A stretch of DNA of 64,000 nucleotides from assembly GCA_947498935.1 (NCBI GenBank), contig CANMMM010000007.1:62001-126000 (forward strand), given 5' to 3'. The stretch is from an uncultured Aquimarina sp. Lineage in GTDB: Bacteria; Bacteroidota; Bacteroidia; Flavobacteriales; Flavobacteriaceae. Positions 55,171 through 63,073 of the stretch are shown in pieces (within the stretch, counting starts at the first letter, position 1; every line of letters starts with the position of its first letter). A program made the translations under genes and the position numbers. The notes below the pieces were generated by a model that worked only from the letters and a program-made list of their open reading frames with translations, was not told where the DNA came from and did no database searches.

Positions 55171-55377
55171 AAGTGTTATCATTGAAGTGATTTAAACTTT
55201 TTTGATTTCAGCGAAAATTGAAGATTTTGTGACCAAATGAAGTAATTTTTTTGTTGCATAGCAGCGCTACGGAACTCAAAAATTACAAAATTTGGGTGCA
55301 AAAGATCCGGTTTTATAGCAAATTGAAAAAAGTTTAAATTACTTCATTATATCTACTTTTACATACTGATAACACTT
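55171..55377. other. Interrupted inverted repeat (probable old terminator) around repeat B3
   Basis: AAGTGTTATCA at 55171-55181 and TGATAACACTT at 55367-55377 are perfect inverted copies, and the second is followed by TTCTTTATT. Repeat B3 occupies the interval between them. Confidence 0.55.
55184..55345. repeat. Repeat family B, copy B3 (long hairpin)
   Basis: Begins GAAGTGATTTAAACTTTTTT and ends AAGTTTAAATTACTTC, with the core CATAGCAGCGCTACGG. Same orientation as B2. The terminal change GTGG to GTGA is matched by a complementary change CCAC to TTAC at the other end, so base pairing is kept. Confidence 0.7.
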
Positions 55378-55387
55378 TTCTTTATTA

Positions 55388-55477
55388 GGGCGTTACCACA
55401 AGGGTCGGGCTATCCGTTCCAATTCCTCGCACCTCCTATCGTCGGGCTGTGGGATTTCCACTGCTATCCCTAACGCA
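55388..55477. ncRNA. Flavo-1-like interspersed element, copy A7 (subtype II)
   Basis: Begins GGGCGTTACCACAAGGGTCG and ends GCTATCCCTAACGCA; the middle CGTTCCAATTCCTCG and CGTCGGGCTGTGGGATTTCC is that of A2 and A6. The remaining bases to 55715 hold the parA promoter region and no gene. Confidence 0.55.
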
Positions 55478-55715
55478 TTCAAAAAGACATTACCTACAGC
55501 ACAATTTGTAGACACCTTAGAATTATTAAAAAAATAAAAATGAACTTATCGCACTATTAATTTTTGAGCAGTAACAAGCAGTACAGCCCATTAATAAAGG
55601 AATCCAAAAAAAACGACCCCTTAAGAATCCTTTTTTTACAGCACTGTTCATATTTTTCATTTTTATAATCTATAATTAATTGTATTTTTATCGCTTAAAA
55701 TCCAAATCGTCCCAT

Positions 55716-56480
55716 ATGGGTAAAATAATAGCAATTGCCAATCAAAAAGGAGGAGTAGGTAAAACGACTACCTCTGTAAATTTAGCAGCTTCTTTAGGAG
55801 TATTAGAGAAGAAAGTATTACTAATTGATGCAGACCCACAAGCCAATGCTACCTCTGGACTAGGACTGGATGTAGAGAGTATCGAAAAAGGAACCTATCA
55901 GATTTTAGAGCATACGGTTACGCCACAGGAGGCCATTTTAGAAACCAATGCGCCTAATGTAGATATCATTCCTGCACACATTGATCTAGTAGCGATTGAA
56001 ATCGAATTAGTCGATAAGGATCAGCGAGAGTATATGCTAAAAAACACCCTAGAAGCAGCCAAAGAAGCCTATGATTATATTCTCATAGACTGTGCTCCTT
56101 CTCTAGGACTACTTACACTCAACGCACTGACAGCATCAGACTCTGTAATCATACCGATTCAGTGCGAGTACTTTGCATTAGAAGGTTTGGGTAAATTATT
56201 GAATACGATAAAAAGTGTACAAAAAATACACAATAAATCACTCGATATAGAAGGGTTGTTACTCACCATGTACGATTCTAGATTACGACTCTCTAATCAA
56301 GTGGTAGAAGAAGTGCAAAAACACTTTAATGAAATGGTGTTTAAAACCATCATACAACGAAATATCCGACTTAGTGAAGCCCCTAGTTATGGCGAGAGTA
56401 TTATTAATTACGATGCCGCTAGTAAAGGAGCCAGTAATTACCTAAGTTTGGCACACGAGATTATAAAGAAAAACAGTTAA
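55716..56480 (+). CDS. parA: ParA-family chromosome partitioning ATPase
   Basis: 254 aa from the ATG at 55716; the TTG at 55680 is less likely. KGGVGKTTTSVNLAA at the start is the deviant Walker A of ParA/Soj, followed by LIDADPQANATSGLG and YILIDCAPSLGLLTLNAL. It is the first gene of a five-gene operon common in Flavobacteriaceae. With ParB and parS sites it segregates the chromosome origin; a replication origin may be near but is not in this window. Confidence 0.94.
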   Translation: MGKIIAIANQKGGVGKTTTSVNLAASLGVLEKKVLLIDADPQANATSGLGLDVESIEKGTYQILEHTVTPQEAILETNAPNVDIIPAHIDLVAIEIELVDKDQREYMLKNTLEAAKEAYDYILIDCAPSLGLLTLNALTASDSVIIPIQCEYFALEGLGKLLNTIKSVQKIHNKSLDIEGLLLTMYDSRLRLSNQVVEEVQKHFNEMVFKTIIQRNIRLSEAPSYGESIINYDAASKGASNYLSLAHEIIKKNS

Positions 56481-56487
56481 GGATTCC

Positions 56488-57390
56488 ATGGCGAAGGCAA
56501 CAAAAAAACAAGCATTAGGACGAGGATTATCAGCACTACTCAAAGATCCAGAAAACGACATCACATCTGCCGAAGATAAGAATGCAGACAAGGTAGTCGG
56601 TAATATCATTGAATTAGAGCTAGAGAGCATAGAAGTTAATCCCTTCCAACCGCGTACTAGCTTTAATGACGAAACATTACAAGAATTGGCCACTTCTATT
56701 AAAGAGATAGGAGTGATACAACCGATTACAGTACGTAAATTAGATTTTAATAAATACCAGCTTGTTAGTGGAGAAAGACGTTTTAGAGCCTCTAAATTAG
56801 TAGGACTAAAAACCGTACCTGCCTATATTCGTATCGCCAATGATCAGGAATCACTGACCATGGCACTGGTAGAAAATATACAGCGACAAGATTTAGATCC
56901 TATAGAAATCTCATTGTCCTACCAGCGTCTGATCGATGAAATCCAGCTCACACAAGAGCAGCTCAGTGATCGTGTAGGAAAGAAAAGATCTACCATCGCT
57001 AATTACCTACGACTACTCAAACTAGACCCTATTGTACAAACAGGTATCCGAGATGGATTTATCTCTATGGGACATGGACGTGCACTGATCAACATCGAGG
57101 ATACACCGCTACAATTAGAAGTCTACGAAAAAATTATAGCAGATTCACTATCCGTGCGTAACACCGAAGAATTAGTACGGTCTTTATCACAGAAAGAAGC
57201 GCCCAACAAAAAGAAAGCCGAATCCAAATCCCCTCCATACGTCCTGAAAGGAATCAAAGAATTTTCGGAGTATTTTGGAGCAAAGATTGATGTAAAGGTA
57301 TCTAGTAATGGTCGCGGAAAGGTAATCATTCCTTTTTCTTCTGAAGAAGATTTTAAACGACTAAAGAAATTAATTAATAGTGAAGACTAA
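56488..57390 (+). CDS. parB: ParB-family partition protein
   Basis: 300 aa. KKQALGRGLSALL near the N-terminus is the ParA-activating segment; NPFQPRTSFNDETLQELATS and SGERRFRASKLVGLKTVPAY form the CTP-binding ParB domain; the HTH is LTQEQLSDRVGKKRSTIANY. The C-terminal part is the dimerisation domain. The gap to parA is seven bases. No palindromic parS was noticed in the window. Confidence 0.94.
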   Translation: MAKATKKQALGRGLSALLKDPENDITSAEDKNADKVVGNIIELELESIEVNPFQPRTSFNDETLQELATSIKEIGVIQPITVRKLDFNKYQLVSGERRFRASKLVGLKTVPAYIRIANDQESLTMALVENIQRQDLDPIEISLSYQRLIDEIQLTQEQLSDRVGKKRSTIANYLRLLKLDPIVQTGIRDGFISMGHGRALINIEDTPLQLEVYEKIIADSLSVRNTEELVRSLSQKEAPNKKKAESKSPPYVLKGIKEFSEYFGAKIDVKVSSNGRGKVIIPFSSEEDFKRLKKLINSED

Positions 57391-57988
57391 ATTCATTTAC
57401 ATTGTTCTTCTCCTACTTTTAGGCATTTCCAATACTTTTGCACAAGACGATCCTCCAAAGGATGATGAACTCAAAGTGGTAACCGAAAAAGTAGCTGTAA
57501 AAAAAAAGAAAAGAAGAAAAGCCAGAAAAGTAAAACCCTACGAACCCTTAGCTCCAGCTAGAGCAGCCTTTTATTCTGCTATATTACCTGGGTTGGGACA
57601 AGCCTATAGTGGCAAGTACTGGAAAATACCTATTGTGTATGGAGCCATTGGAACAGGGATTTATTTCTATCGATGGAATAACCAACGATACAATCGATTT
57701 AGAGATATTTTTAAGGCTCGATTAGCAGGTACAGATCCTTTTTTGTTAGAGTTTTCGAATCTGACGAACGATCAACTAATTGACCTACAAAGGCGATTCA
57801 GAAAAGAACAAGAGCTATCACTGCTCATTACCGTAGGCTTATATGTATTAAATATTGTAGATGCCAATGTAACTGCACATTTACAACAATTTAATGTCGC
57901 TAAAGACCTATCATTTAGACCACAATTACAAATCAATAAATTCGATGCCTCTCCTAATTATGGGATGGCATTGAGTTATCGATTTTAA
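57380..57988 (+). CDS. DUF5683-family membrane protein
   Basis: 202 aa. The frame starts with GTG at 57380, overlapping the parB stop by 11 bases, and has a signal peptide (residues 2-22, ending NTFAQ). A basic stretch KKKKRRKARKVKPYEPLAPA precedes RAAFYSAILPGLGQAYSGKY, the DUF5683 signature, and two membrane segments follow. The function is unknown; the position between parB and dapB is conserved in Flavobacteriaceae. Confidence 0.83.
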   Translation: MKTKFIYIVLLLLLGISNTFAQDDPPKDDELKVVTEKVAVKKKKRRKARKVKPYEPLAPARAAFYSAILPGLGQAYSGKYWKIPIVYGAIGTGIYFYRWNNQRYNRFRDIFKARLAGTDPFLLEFSNLTNDQLIDLQRRFRKEQELSLLITVGLYVLNIVDANVTAHLQQFNVAKDLSFRPQLQINKFDASPNYGMALSYRF

Positions 57989-58022
57989 CCTATAGAATAA
58001 CCACAATAACACCACATACACT

Positions 58023-58721
58023 ATGAACATTGCACTCCTAGGATATGGAAAAATGGGAAAAACCATCGAAAAAATTGCCATAGAAAGAGGGCATACCATT
58101 GTACTCAAGGCAGACAAAGACGATACAGCCTATGACGTTTCAGTAGCAGATGTAGCCATCGACTTTAGTATACCTACCGCAGCAGTTAATAATATTTCTA
58201 ATTGTTTTAATGCAGGAGTTCCTGTCGTTTCTGGAACTACAGGATGGCTAGACCAATACGATGAAATGGTAGCTTTATGCAACGAAAAAAAAGGAGGGTT
58301 CATTTATGCCTCTAACTACAGTCTAGGAGTCAATCTTTTTTTTGAGCTTAATAAAAAGTTGGCAAAAATGATGCATCCTGTAGAAGGCTATGATGTGCAC
58401 ATGGAAGAAATCCACCATACACAAAAACTAGATGCACCTAGTGGTACAGCGATTACCCTTGCCGAAGGCGTGATTGATAATACTGCTAAGCAAGCTTGGA
58501 AATTAGACCAAGGAGACGAAAATACCATTCCTATTGTAGCAAAACGTATCGAAGACGTCCCTGGTACACACACCGTTACCTACACCTCCGAAGTAGACGA
58601 TATCGAAATCAAACATACAGCGCATAATCGACAAGGATTCGCACTAGGTGCTGTAGTGGCAGCGGAATGGCTACACGGCAAAACAGGGATATTCGGGATG
58701 AAAGATGTCTTAGGACTCTAA
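58023..58721 (+). CDS. dapB: 4-hydroxy-tetrahydrodipicolinate reductase
   Basis: 232 aa. NAD(P)-binding LLGYGKMGKTIEKIA at the N-terminus, ASNYSLGVNLFFELNKKLA in the middle, and the substrate-binding EEIHHTQKLDAPSGTAITLA. It catalyses the NAD(P)H-dependent step of the diaminopimelate/lysine pathway. Length is on the short side but normal for Bacteroidota. Confidence 0.94.
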   Translation: MNIALLGYGKMGKTIEKIAIERGHTIVLKADKDDTAYDVSVADVAIDFSIPTAAVNNISNCFNAGVPVVSGTTGWLDQYDEMVALCNEKKGGFIYASNYSLGVNLFFELNKKLAKMMHPVEGYDVHMEEIHHTQKLDAPSGTAITLAEGVIDNTAKQAWKLDQGDENTIPIVAKRIEDVPGTHTVTYTSEVDDIEIKHTAHNRQGFALGAVVAAEWLHGKTGIFGMKDVLGL

Positions 58722-58729
58722 ATTACAGA

Positions 58730-58890
58730 GAAGTGGTTTACACTTTTTTCAATTGGCTATAAAAACGATCTTTTGCACTCAAATTTTGTAATTTTTGAGT
58801 TCCGTAGCGCTGCTATGTAACTAAAAAATCATTGTATTTGATCACAAAATCTTGGTTTTTCGCTAAAACCAAAACAAGTGTAAACCACTT
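58730..58890. repeat. Repeat family B, copy B4 (long hairpin, inverted)
   Basis: Begins GAAGTGGTTTACACTTTTTT and ends AGTGTAAACCACTT; the core GTAGCGCTGCTATG is in the orientation opposite to B2 and B3. It fills most of the gap between dapB and lepB. Confidence 0.7.
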
Positions 58891-58951
58891 TAGAAATAAA
58901 AGTGTAACTTTTTTGAATAAAAAGATACTTATAAATAAAAAATAAGATATA

Positions 58952-60526
58952 ATGACACTAACAGCTTGGTTTGTTTTTTTCCTAATTGTACAAGCAATAC
59001 ATTTTCTTGGTACATGGAAACTATATGTAAAAGCAGGTAGAAAAGCCTGGGAAGCAGCAGTACCTGTATACAATGCAGTGGTATTAATGAAAATTATCAA
59101 CCGTCCATGGTGGTGGGTGATCTTATTATTCGTACCTGTAATCAATGTCATCATGCTGCCTGTGATATGGGTAGAAACAATCCGTAGTTTTGGAAAAAAC
59201 AGCACTACAGACACCTTACTAGTCATTGTTACCTTAGGGTTTTATATCTACTATGTAAATTATGCACTGCCTGTAAGCTATATAGAAAATCGCGATCTAA
59301 AACCGAGAACTGCTGCAGGAGAATGGATCAGCTCTGTTTTATTTGCCGTGGTAGCTGCTACGCTAGTGCATACTTATTTTATGCAGCCCTACACCATCCC
59401 TACAGGTTCTTTAGAACGCACCTTACTCGTGGGCGATTTCTTATTTGTAAGTAAGTTTCATTACGGTGCTAGAACACCAATGACAGCGGTTACCTTTCCG
59501 ATGGTACATGATACCATCCCCGTTGTACGCAAAAAATCGTATTTAAGCGATATCCAATATCCGTTTTTTAGAATCCCTGGATTCCAAAAAGTAAAACGAA
59601 ATGATATTGTCGTATTTAGTTGGCCGGTAGATACCGTAAATGCATTTAAGCCGTATGGAGATAAAAAATACCACTACAAGCCACTAGACAAAAAATCAAA
59701 TTACGTAAAACGTTGTGTAGGGATCCCCGGAGATTCGCTAGCTGTGATCGATGGCTATGTACATATCAATGGAAAACGTACCCAATTGCCTGATAGAGCC
59801 GATATACAGTTTACCTACTCTTTTAAAAACCAAGGTATCCAGTCTAGCACGAGTCAATTGTACGAACGCTACAGAATCAAACCAGGTGAAGTAGGTTTTG
59901 ACCAAACCTTAAATCGTCCTTATGTATTTCTAACAGAAGAAAACGCAAATAAGTTTAAAAACATGCCTGGGGTAGAAGACCTAAAAAGACGTATTCAACC
60001 CAAAGGTGTTAAAGACCCTGCTATTTTTCCTAATAACGGAAAGGTAAACTGGAATGTCGATAACTTTGGTGCTATCTACATCCCAGAAGCGGGTAAAACA
60101 GTAGCCATGAATCTAGAAAGCTTCGCTTTATACCGCCGTATTATCGAGGTATACGAAGGATCTGAAATGGGTATCGATAATACTCTTTCTGTAAATGGCA
60201 CACAGGTATTACTCAACGGACAACCTATAGATAGTTATACTTTTAAACAAGATTACTACTGGATGATGGGTGATAATCGCCATAATAGCGAGGATAGCCG
60301 TGCTTGGGGTTATGTACCTGCCAATCATATCGTAGGAAAACCAGTATTTATATGGATGAGCTGGGATAGCTTTGGCAAAGGATTTAATAAAATACGATGG
60401 GAACGCCTGTTTACTACCGTAGGAGGTAGTGGAGAGCCTAGGTCTTATCTATATTACTTCTTAGCACTACTAGCAGGTTGGTTTATCTTTAGCAACTATC
60501 GCAAGCGTAAAAAAGCAAATTCGTAA
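58952..60526 (+). CDS. lepB: Signal peptidase I, large Bacteroidota type
   Basis: 524 aa. Several N-terminal hydrophobic segments (to about residue 140) precede the catalytic domain. The serine is in YTIPTGSLERTLLVGDFLF (about residue 151) and the general-base Lys in YVKRCVGIPGDSLAVID (about 252); the closing box is MMGDNRHNSEDSRAWGYVP. A long insertion of about 150 residues lies between the Lys and this box. It cleaves signal peptides on the outer side of the inner membrane. Confidence 0.94.
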   Translation: MTLTAWFVFFLIVQAIHFLGTWKLYVKAGRKAWEAAVPVYNAVVLMKIINRPWWWVILLFVPVINVIMLPVIWVETIRSFGKNSTTDTLLVIVTLGFYIYYVNYALPVSYIENRDLKPRTAAGEWISSVLFAVVAATLVHTYFMQPYTIPTGSLERTLLVGDFLFVSKFHYGARTPMTAVTFPMVHDTIPVVRKKSYLSDIQYPFFRIPGFQKVKRNDIVVFSWPVDTVNAFKPYGDKKYHYKPLDKKSNYVKRCVGIPGDSLAVIDGYVHINGKRTQLPDRADIQFTYSFKNQGIQSSTSQLYERYRIKPGEVGFDQTLNRPYVFLTEENANKFKNMPGVEDLKRRIQPKGVKDPAIFPNNGKVNWNVDNFGAIYIPEAGKTVAMNLESFALYRRIIEVYEGSEMGIDNTLSVNGTQVLLNGQPIDSYTFKQDYYWMMGDNRHNSEDSRAWGYVPANHIVGKPVFIWMSWDSFGKGFNKIRWERLFTTVGGSGEPRSYLYYFLALLAGWFIFSNYRKRKKANS

Positions 60527-60542
60527 TAAGAAATCATTTCTA

Positions 60543-60589
60543 AAACAACATCCTCGTAAGACTAGTACTTGCGAGGATGTTGTTTTTTT
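60543..60589 (+). terminator. Rho-independent terminator of the parA-lepB operon
   Basis: AACAACATCCTCG and CGAGGATGTTGTTTTTTT pair around a 14-base loop and are followed by a T run, 17 bases after lepB. Confidence 0.85.
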
Positions 60590-60655
60590 ATGCATATGTA
60601 AAATACCGTATAAATACTATTTAAATATGCGTTTATTGGAGTGAACTAATAACTA

Positions 60656-60790
60656 TTAGGATTCGTACCACTTGAATAACCAAAGCCTTATAGATATTAG
60701 AATATTTCCGTTATGTTTATACTCAAAAATCGTTTCCGTTGTAGTTTCTCCATTTTCGGAATTTTCAAAAACTCTGATTTTTTTGTTGTT
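60656..60790 (-). pseudogene. N-terminal fragment of a cassette-type hypothetical gene
   Basis: The minus-strand frame reads INYNNKK, then FENSENGETTTETIFEYKHN, a start I recall from a family of flavobacterial n-acetylglutamate-synthase-like or hypothetical proteins. It has no ATG (AAA precedes ATT), and the frame stops at 60656-60658 after about 47 codons. It directly follows the stop of the frame at 60795-61178. Confidence 0.55.
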
Positions 60791-60794
60791 ATAG

Positions 60795-61178
60795 TTAATT
60801 TTTTATTCCATAAGCTTTTTTTGCATTTTCAATTTGTTCTTTTTCGGTCGTTTCTGGATAAAGTAAATATTTTGGTGCTATTATCGGTTTAGCCTGTCCA
60901 ATCGTTATTTTTGTTATGGTCACAAAAGGAAATTTTCCTCCTGTCATTTTGATCAATACTTTTTCCAATTCTTCATAATCCGAATCCGTTTTTCCGATTA
61001 TTTCAGCTTTCCCTTTTATCTGAAATCCTTTTTGCACTAAAATATCTATAAAGCTCACACAAACATTATTGTTCCATTTGATATTCTTAACAGTCTGTGG
61101 CTTCAGTAATTGTATCTTGAATATTTTCAGCTTTTTCATAGCCATATTCAGTAATATTTCGGAATGGTCCATTGTCAA
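60795..61178 (-). pseudogene. Chimeric frame with the C-terminal part of a pyridoxamine-phosphate-oxidase-fold protein
   Basis: 127 codons. Residues from about 28 (KPQTVKNIKWNNNVCVSFID, ILVQKGFQIKGKAEIIGKT, GQAKPIIAPKYLLYPE) match the second half of PPOX-family flavin-binding proteins. The first about 25 residues do not belong to that family; this DNA instead encodes, in another frame, the start of a different protein (61087-61215). The junction is near 61100. The protein lacks the N-terminal half of the fold and is probably non-functional. Confidence 0.6.
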
Positions 61179-61215
61179 GTTCGTAATAATGAAATAGAAA
61201 TTCAGGTATATTCAT
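61087..61215 (-). pseudogene. N-terminal fragment of another cassette-type hypothetical gene
   Basis: 42 codons from ATG 61215: MNIPEFLFHYYELDNGPFRN then ITEYGYEKAENIQ, a start I recall from small hypothetical proteins of Flavobacteriaceae. It breaks off where PPOX sequence begins and overlaps that frame by about 90 bases. Confidence 0.5.
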
Positions 61216-61238
61216 TTTGTTTTTTTGCGAATAAAGTC

Positions 61239-61265
61239 TAACAATTATATATGTACTAAAAGTAG
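61239..61265. repeat. Short shared element, copy 1
   Basis: ACAATTATATATGTACTAAA followed by AGTAG also occurs at 62716-62741, with one extra T. Each copy lies upstream of a minus-strand cassette-like gene. Confidence 0.45.
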
Positions 61266-61366
61266 TTATATCTCTAATAGCCCTTTAGATATCCAAAAGA
61301 TTTTTAAATCACACTTTTCATCAACCCCTTAGCAGGTAACAGAAATCATAGTGAATGGTATGAGAC

Positions 61367-61404
61367 CGTATTCAGATATAGGTGCTATGCACCATCTGAA
61401 TACG
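61367..61404. other. Strong two-part hairpin after the lipoprotein gene
   Basis: The outer arms CGTATTCAGAT and ATCTGAATACG are perfect; inside, GGTGC and GCACC pair around TAT. There is no T run, so it may be an RNA structure or recombination site as much as a terminator. Confidence 0.5.
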
Positions 61405-61423
61405 TAGTTATTAGCTTCCGATT

Positions 61424-62032
61424 TTATTCAATCGGTTTAAATTCCTGTCTGTATTTCCAAGTTCTTGTATCTCCAATAAATACTAAAACTGCGCCATATC
61501 TAAAATTGGCAACATCAAAAATCAGGTTTCCATTTTCAGATTTCGAAATTCGAGTTTTTTTAATGTCAATAGCTCCTGCAATAATGGGCACTAACATAAA
61601 TTGAGTGTTTTTATTTCTCAGGTATAAATATCCATCACGTTTCAGTTTCGTTTTTAGAATTCGTTCTCTGAAAATTTTTCCATTTTCTATATAGTCGATT
61701 TTGATTCTTTTAGGACTCAATACTTTTAAATTAAACGCATACGTTTTCAGTGTATCGATTTTCAATGTGTCCTTGATGAGTTTTCGGTCAATTTCTGTAA
61801 AGAAATTATTGTAATTCCATATTTGTCTATTGTAATTGTGTTCCTTATCAATATGCGTACTGTCGAAGTCAGTATCAACTATTCCATATCTACCGCTTAA
61901 TTCAGTTAGATTTTGTTTATTCAGAGGATTTGGATTAACCAATCCCTTATCAAACGAAACGCAACTTTGGAAAAGAATAACCAAAATTAACATCAAGAAG
62001 AATACAGTTTTATTTAGAAATGTTTCTCTCAT
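61424..62032 (-). CDS. Lipoprotein of unknown function
   Basis: 202 aa. Signal with lipobox: VILFQSCVSFDKG, Cys about residue 24. The mature part has LTELSGRYGIVDTDFDSTHI and beta-rich segments ending in AVLVFIGDTRTWKYRQEFKP. I recall similar isolated lipoproteins in variable regions of Flavobacteriaceae but no function. The gene lies in a region of gene fragments and small hypothetical genes. Confidence 0.6.
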   Translation of the reverse strand: MRETFLNKTVFFLMLILVILFQSCVSFDKGLVNPNPLNKQNLTELSGRYGIVDTDFDSTHIDKEHNYNRQIWNYNNFFTEIDRKLIKDTLKIDTLKTYAFNLKVLSPKRIKIDYIENGKIFRERILKTKLKRDGYLYLRNKNTQFMLVPIIAGAIDIKKTRISKSENGNLIFDVANFRYGAVLVFIGDTRTWKYRQEFKPIE

Positions 62033-62183
62033 AATATGTGGTACTATTTACTATATGTGTCTTAGTAGGGCAAAATGTTACCCTGTTTTCGACAAAAACT
62101 TTGTATTGGTTACTAACTTTAACTTTCCACAAGCATTGCGCCTTACCAAAAATACAACAACCATTCGATTGATCACTCAGCTA

Positions 62184-62687
62184 CTATGACATCATATATT
62201 GCATTGTACCTCGTTTTTTCAGCTTTTTAATTCCAATTACCCCTGCTAACTTATTCAATCCGCTTTTTAACATTAGTCTAAATGCTATTTCCGTGAAAAT
62301 AAACCTAAAGACTATTAAACTCATTAGAGTCGGAACTATTAGCGAAAGAATAATCTTTTTTCCTTTTGTAAATAAAGCTATTAAAAAACCAATTAATGGA
62401 AACAGATATACAATCGATAACATTACTCGAAATGCTTTATGAATTCGAATTTCTAGTATTCCATTTTGCGATTTTAATTTCCCTTCAAGAATACAAAATG
62501 CGCCGCGACCTCGTTTAGATGAGATAATTTTAAAACCGTTTTCATTCACCTGTCCGATAAACGCTTTTTTGGTCCATTGAGATGTAAGCGAGTCCGTAAT
62601 ATAAGTGTTCTTTTGTAGTTCTGATATAGCATGTGTCTTGCCTTTTGTCAGTTCAAACTCGTAATTATTTTTCGGAAATACTTTCAT
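62184..62687 (-). CDS. Hypothetical membrane protein
   Basis: 167 aa. An N-terminal soluble part with KRGRGAFCILEGKLKSQNG is followed by two hydrophobic segments, AFRVMLSIVYLFPLIGFLIA and LSLIVPTLMSLIVFRFIFTE, and a basic tail. No signal peptide or known motif. It is preceded by the short shared element also found near 61239. Confidence 0.5.
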   Translation of the reverse strand: MKVFPKNNYEFELTKGKTHAISELQKNTYITDSLTSQWTKKAFIGQVNENGFKIISSKRGRGAFCILEGKLKSQNGILEIRIHKAFRVMLSIVYLFPLIGFLIALFTKGKKIILSLIVPTLMSLIVFRFIFTEIAFRLMLKSGLNKLAGVIGIKKLKKRGTMQYMMS

Positions 62688-62713
62688 TCAGCGTTCAGTT
62701 ATGGAATAAGGTA

Positions 62714-62741
62714 CAACAATTATATATGTATCTAAAAGTAG
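62714..62741. repeat. Short shared element, copy 2
   Basis: CAACAATTATATATGTATCT followed by AAAAGTAG; compare 61239-61265. Repeat B5 starts six bases later. Confidence 0.45.
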
Positions 62742-62746
62742 CTAGT

Positions 62747-62900
62747 GAAGTGGTTAAAACTTCTTAGATTTTAGCGAACATCACAAGATTTTGCGACCAA
62801 ATGCAGTAATTCTTTGTCCATTAGGAGCGCTACAAAATCTAAAAATTACAAAACTTGAGTATAAAAGATCTTTCTTATAGCAAAAAAATTAAACCACTTC
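62747..62900. repeat. Repeat family B, diverged copy B5
   Basis: Begins GAAGTGGTTAAAACTTCTTA and ends AAATTAAACCACTTC; the core has changed to TTAGGAGCGCTACA. Lengths of the arms are kept. Confidence 0.6.
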
Positions 62901-62909
62901 CTTACATAA

Positions 62910-63068
62910 AACTCATCTTGATTTTTTCTTTTCCCTAAAAAAAAACCTAAAATTCACCTGTATTTCGTTACTTTCTTTATCTATAGTGCTGCTATGAATT
63001 TCAAAAGCACCTTATCCAGTCAAATTTCCTCTCATTTTCGGTCAAAAACAAAAAGTCAAGATGAGTTC
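62910..63068. repeat. Repeat family C, copy C2 (inverted)
   Basis: Begins AACTCATCTTGATTTTTTC and ends AAAAGTCAAGATGAGTTC; interior is the reverse complement of C1 with scattered changes. It directly follows B5. Confidence 0.65.
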
Positions 63069-63073
63069 ATGAT

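Noticed and set aside
55716..57390. parS site or replication origin beside parAB
   Set aside because: No TGTTTCACGTGAAACA-like palindrome or DnaA-box cluster was noticed near parAB.
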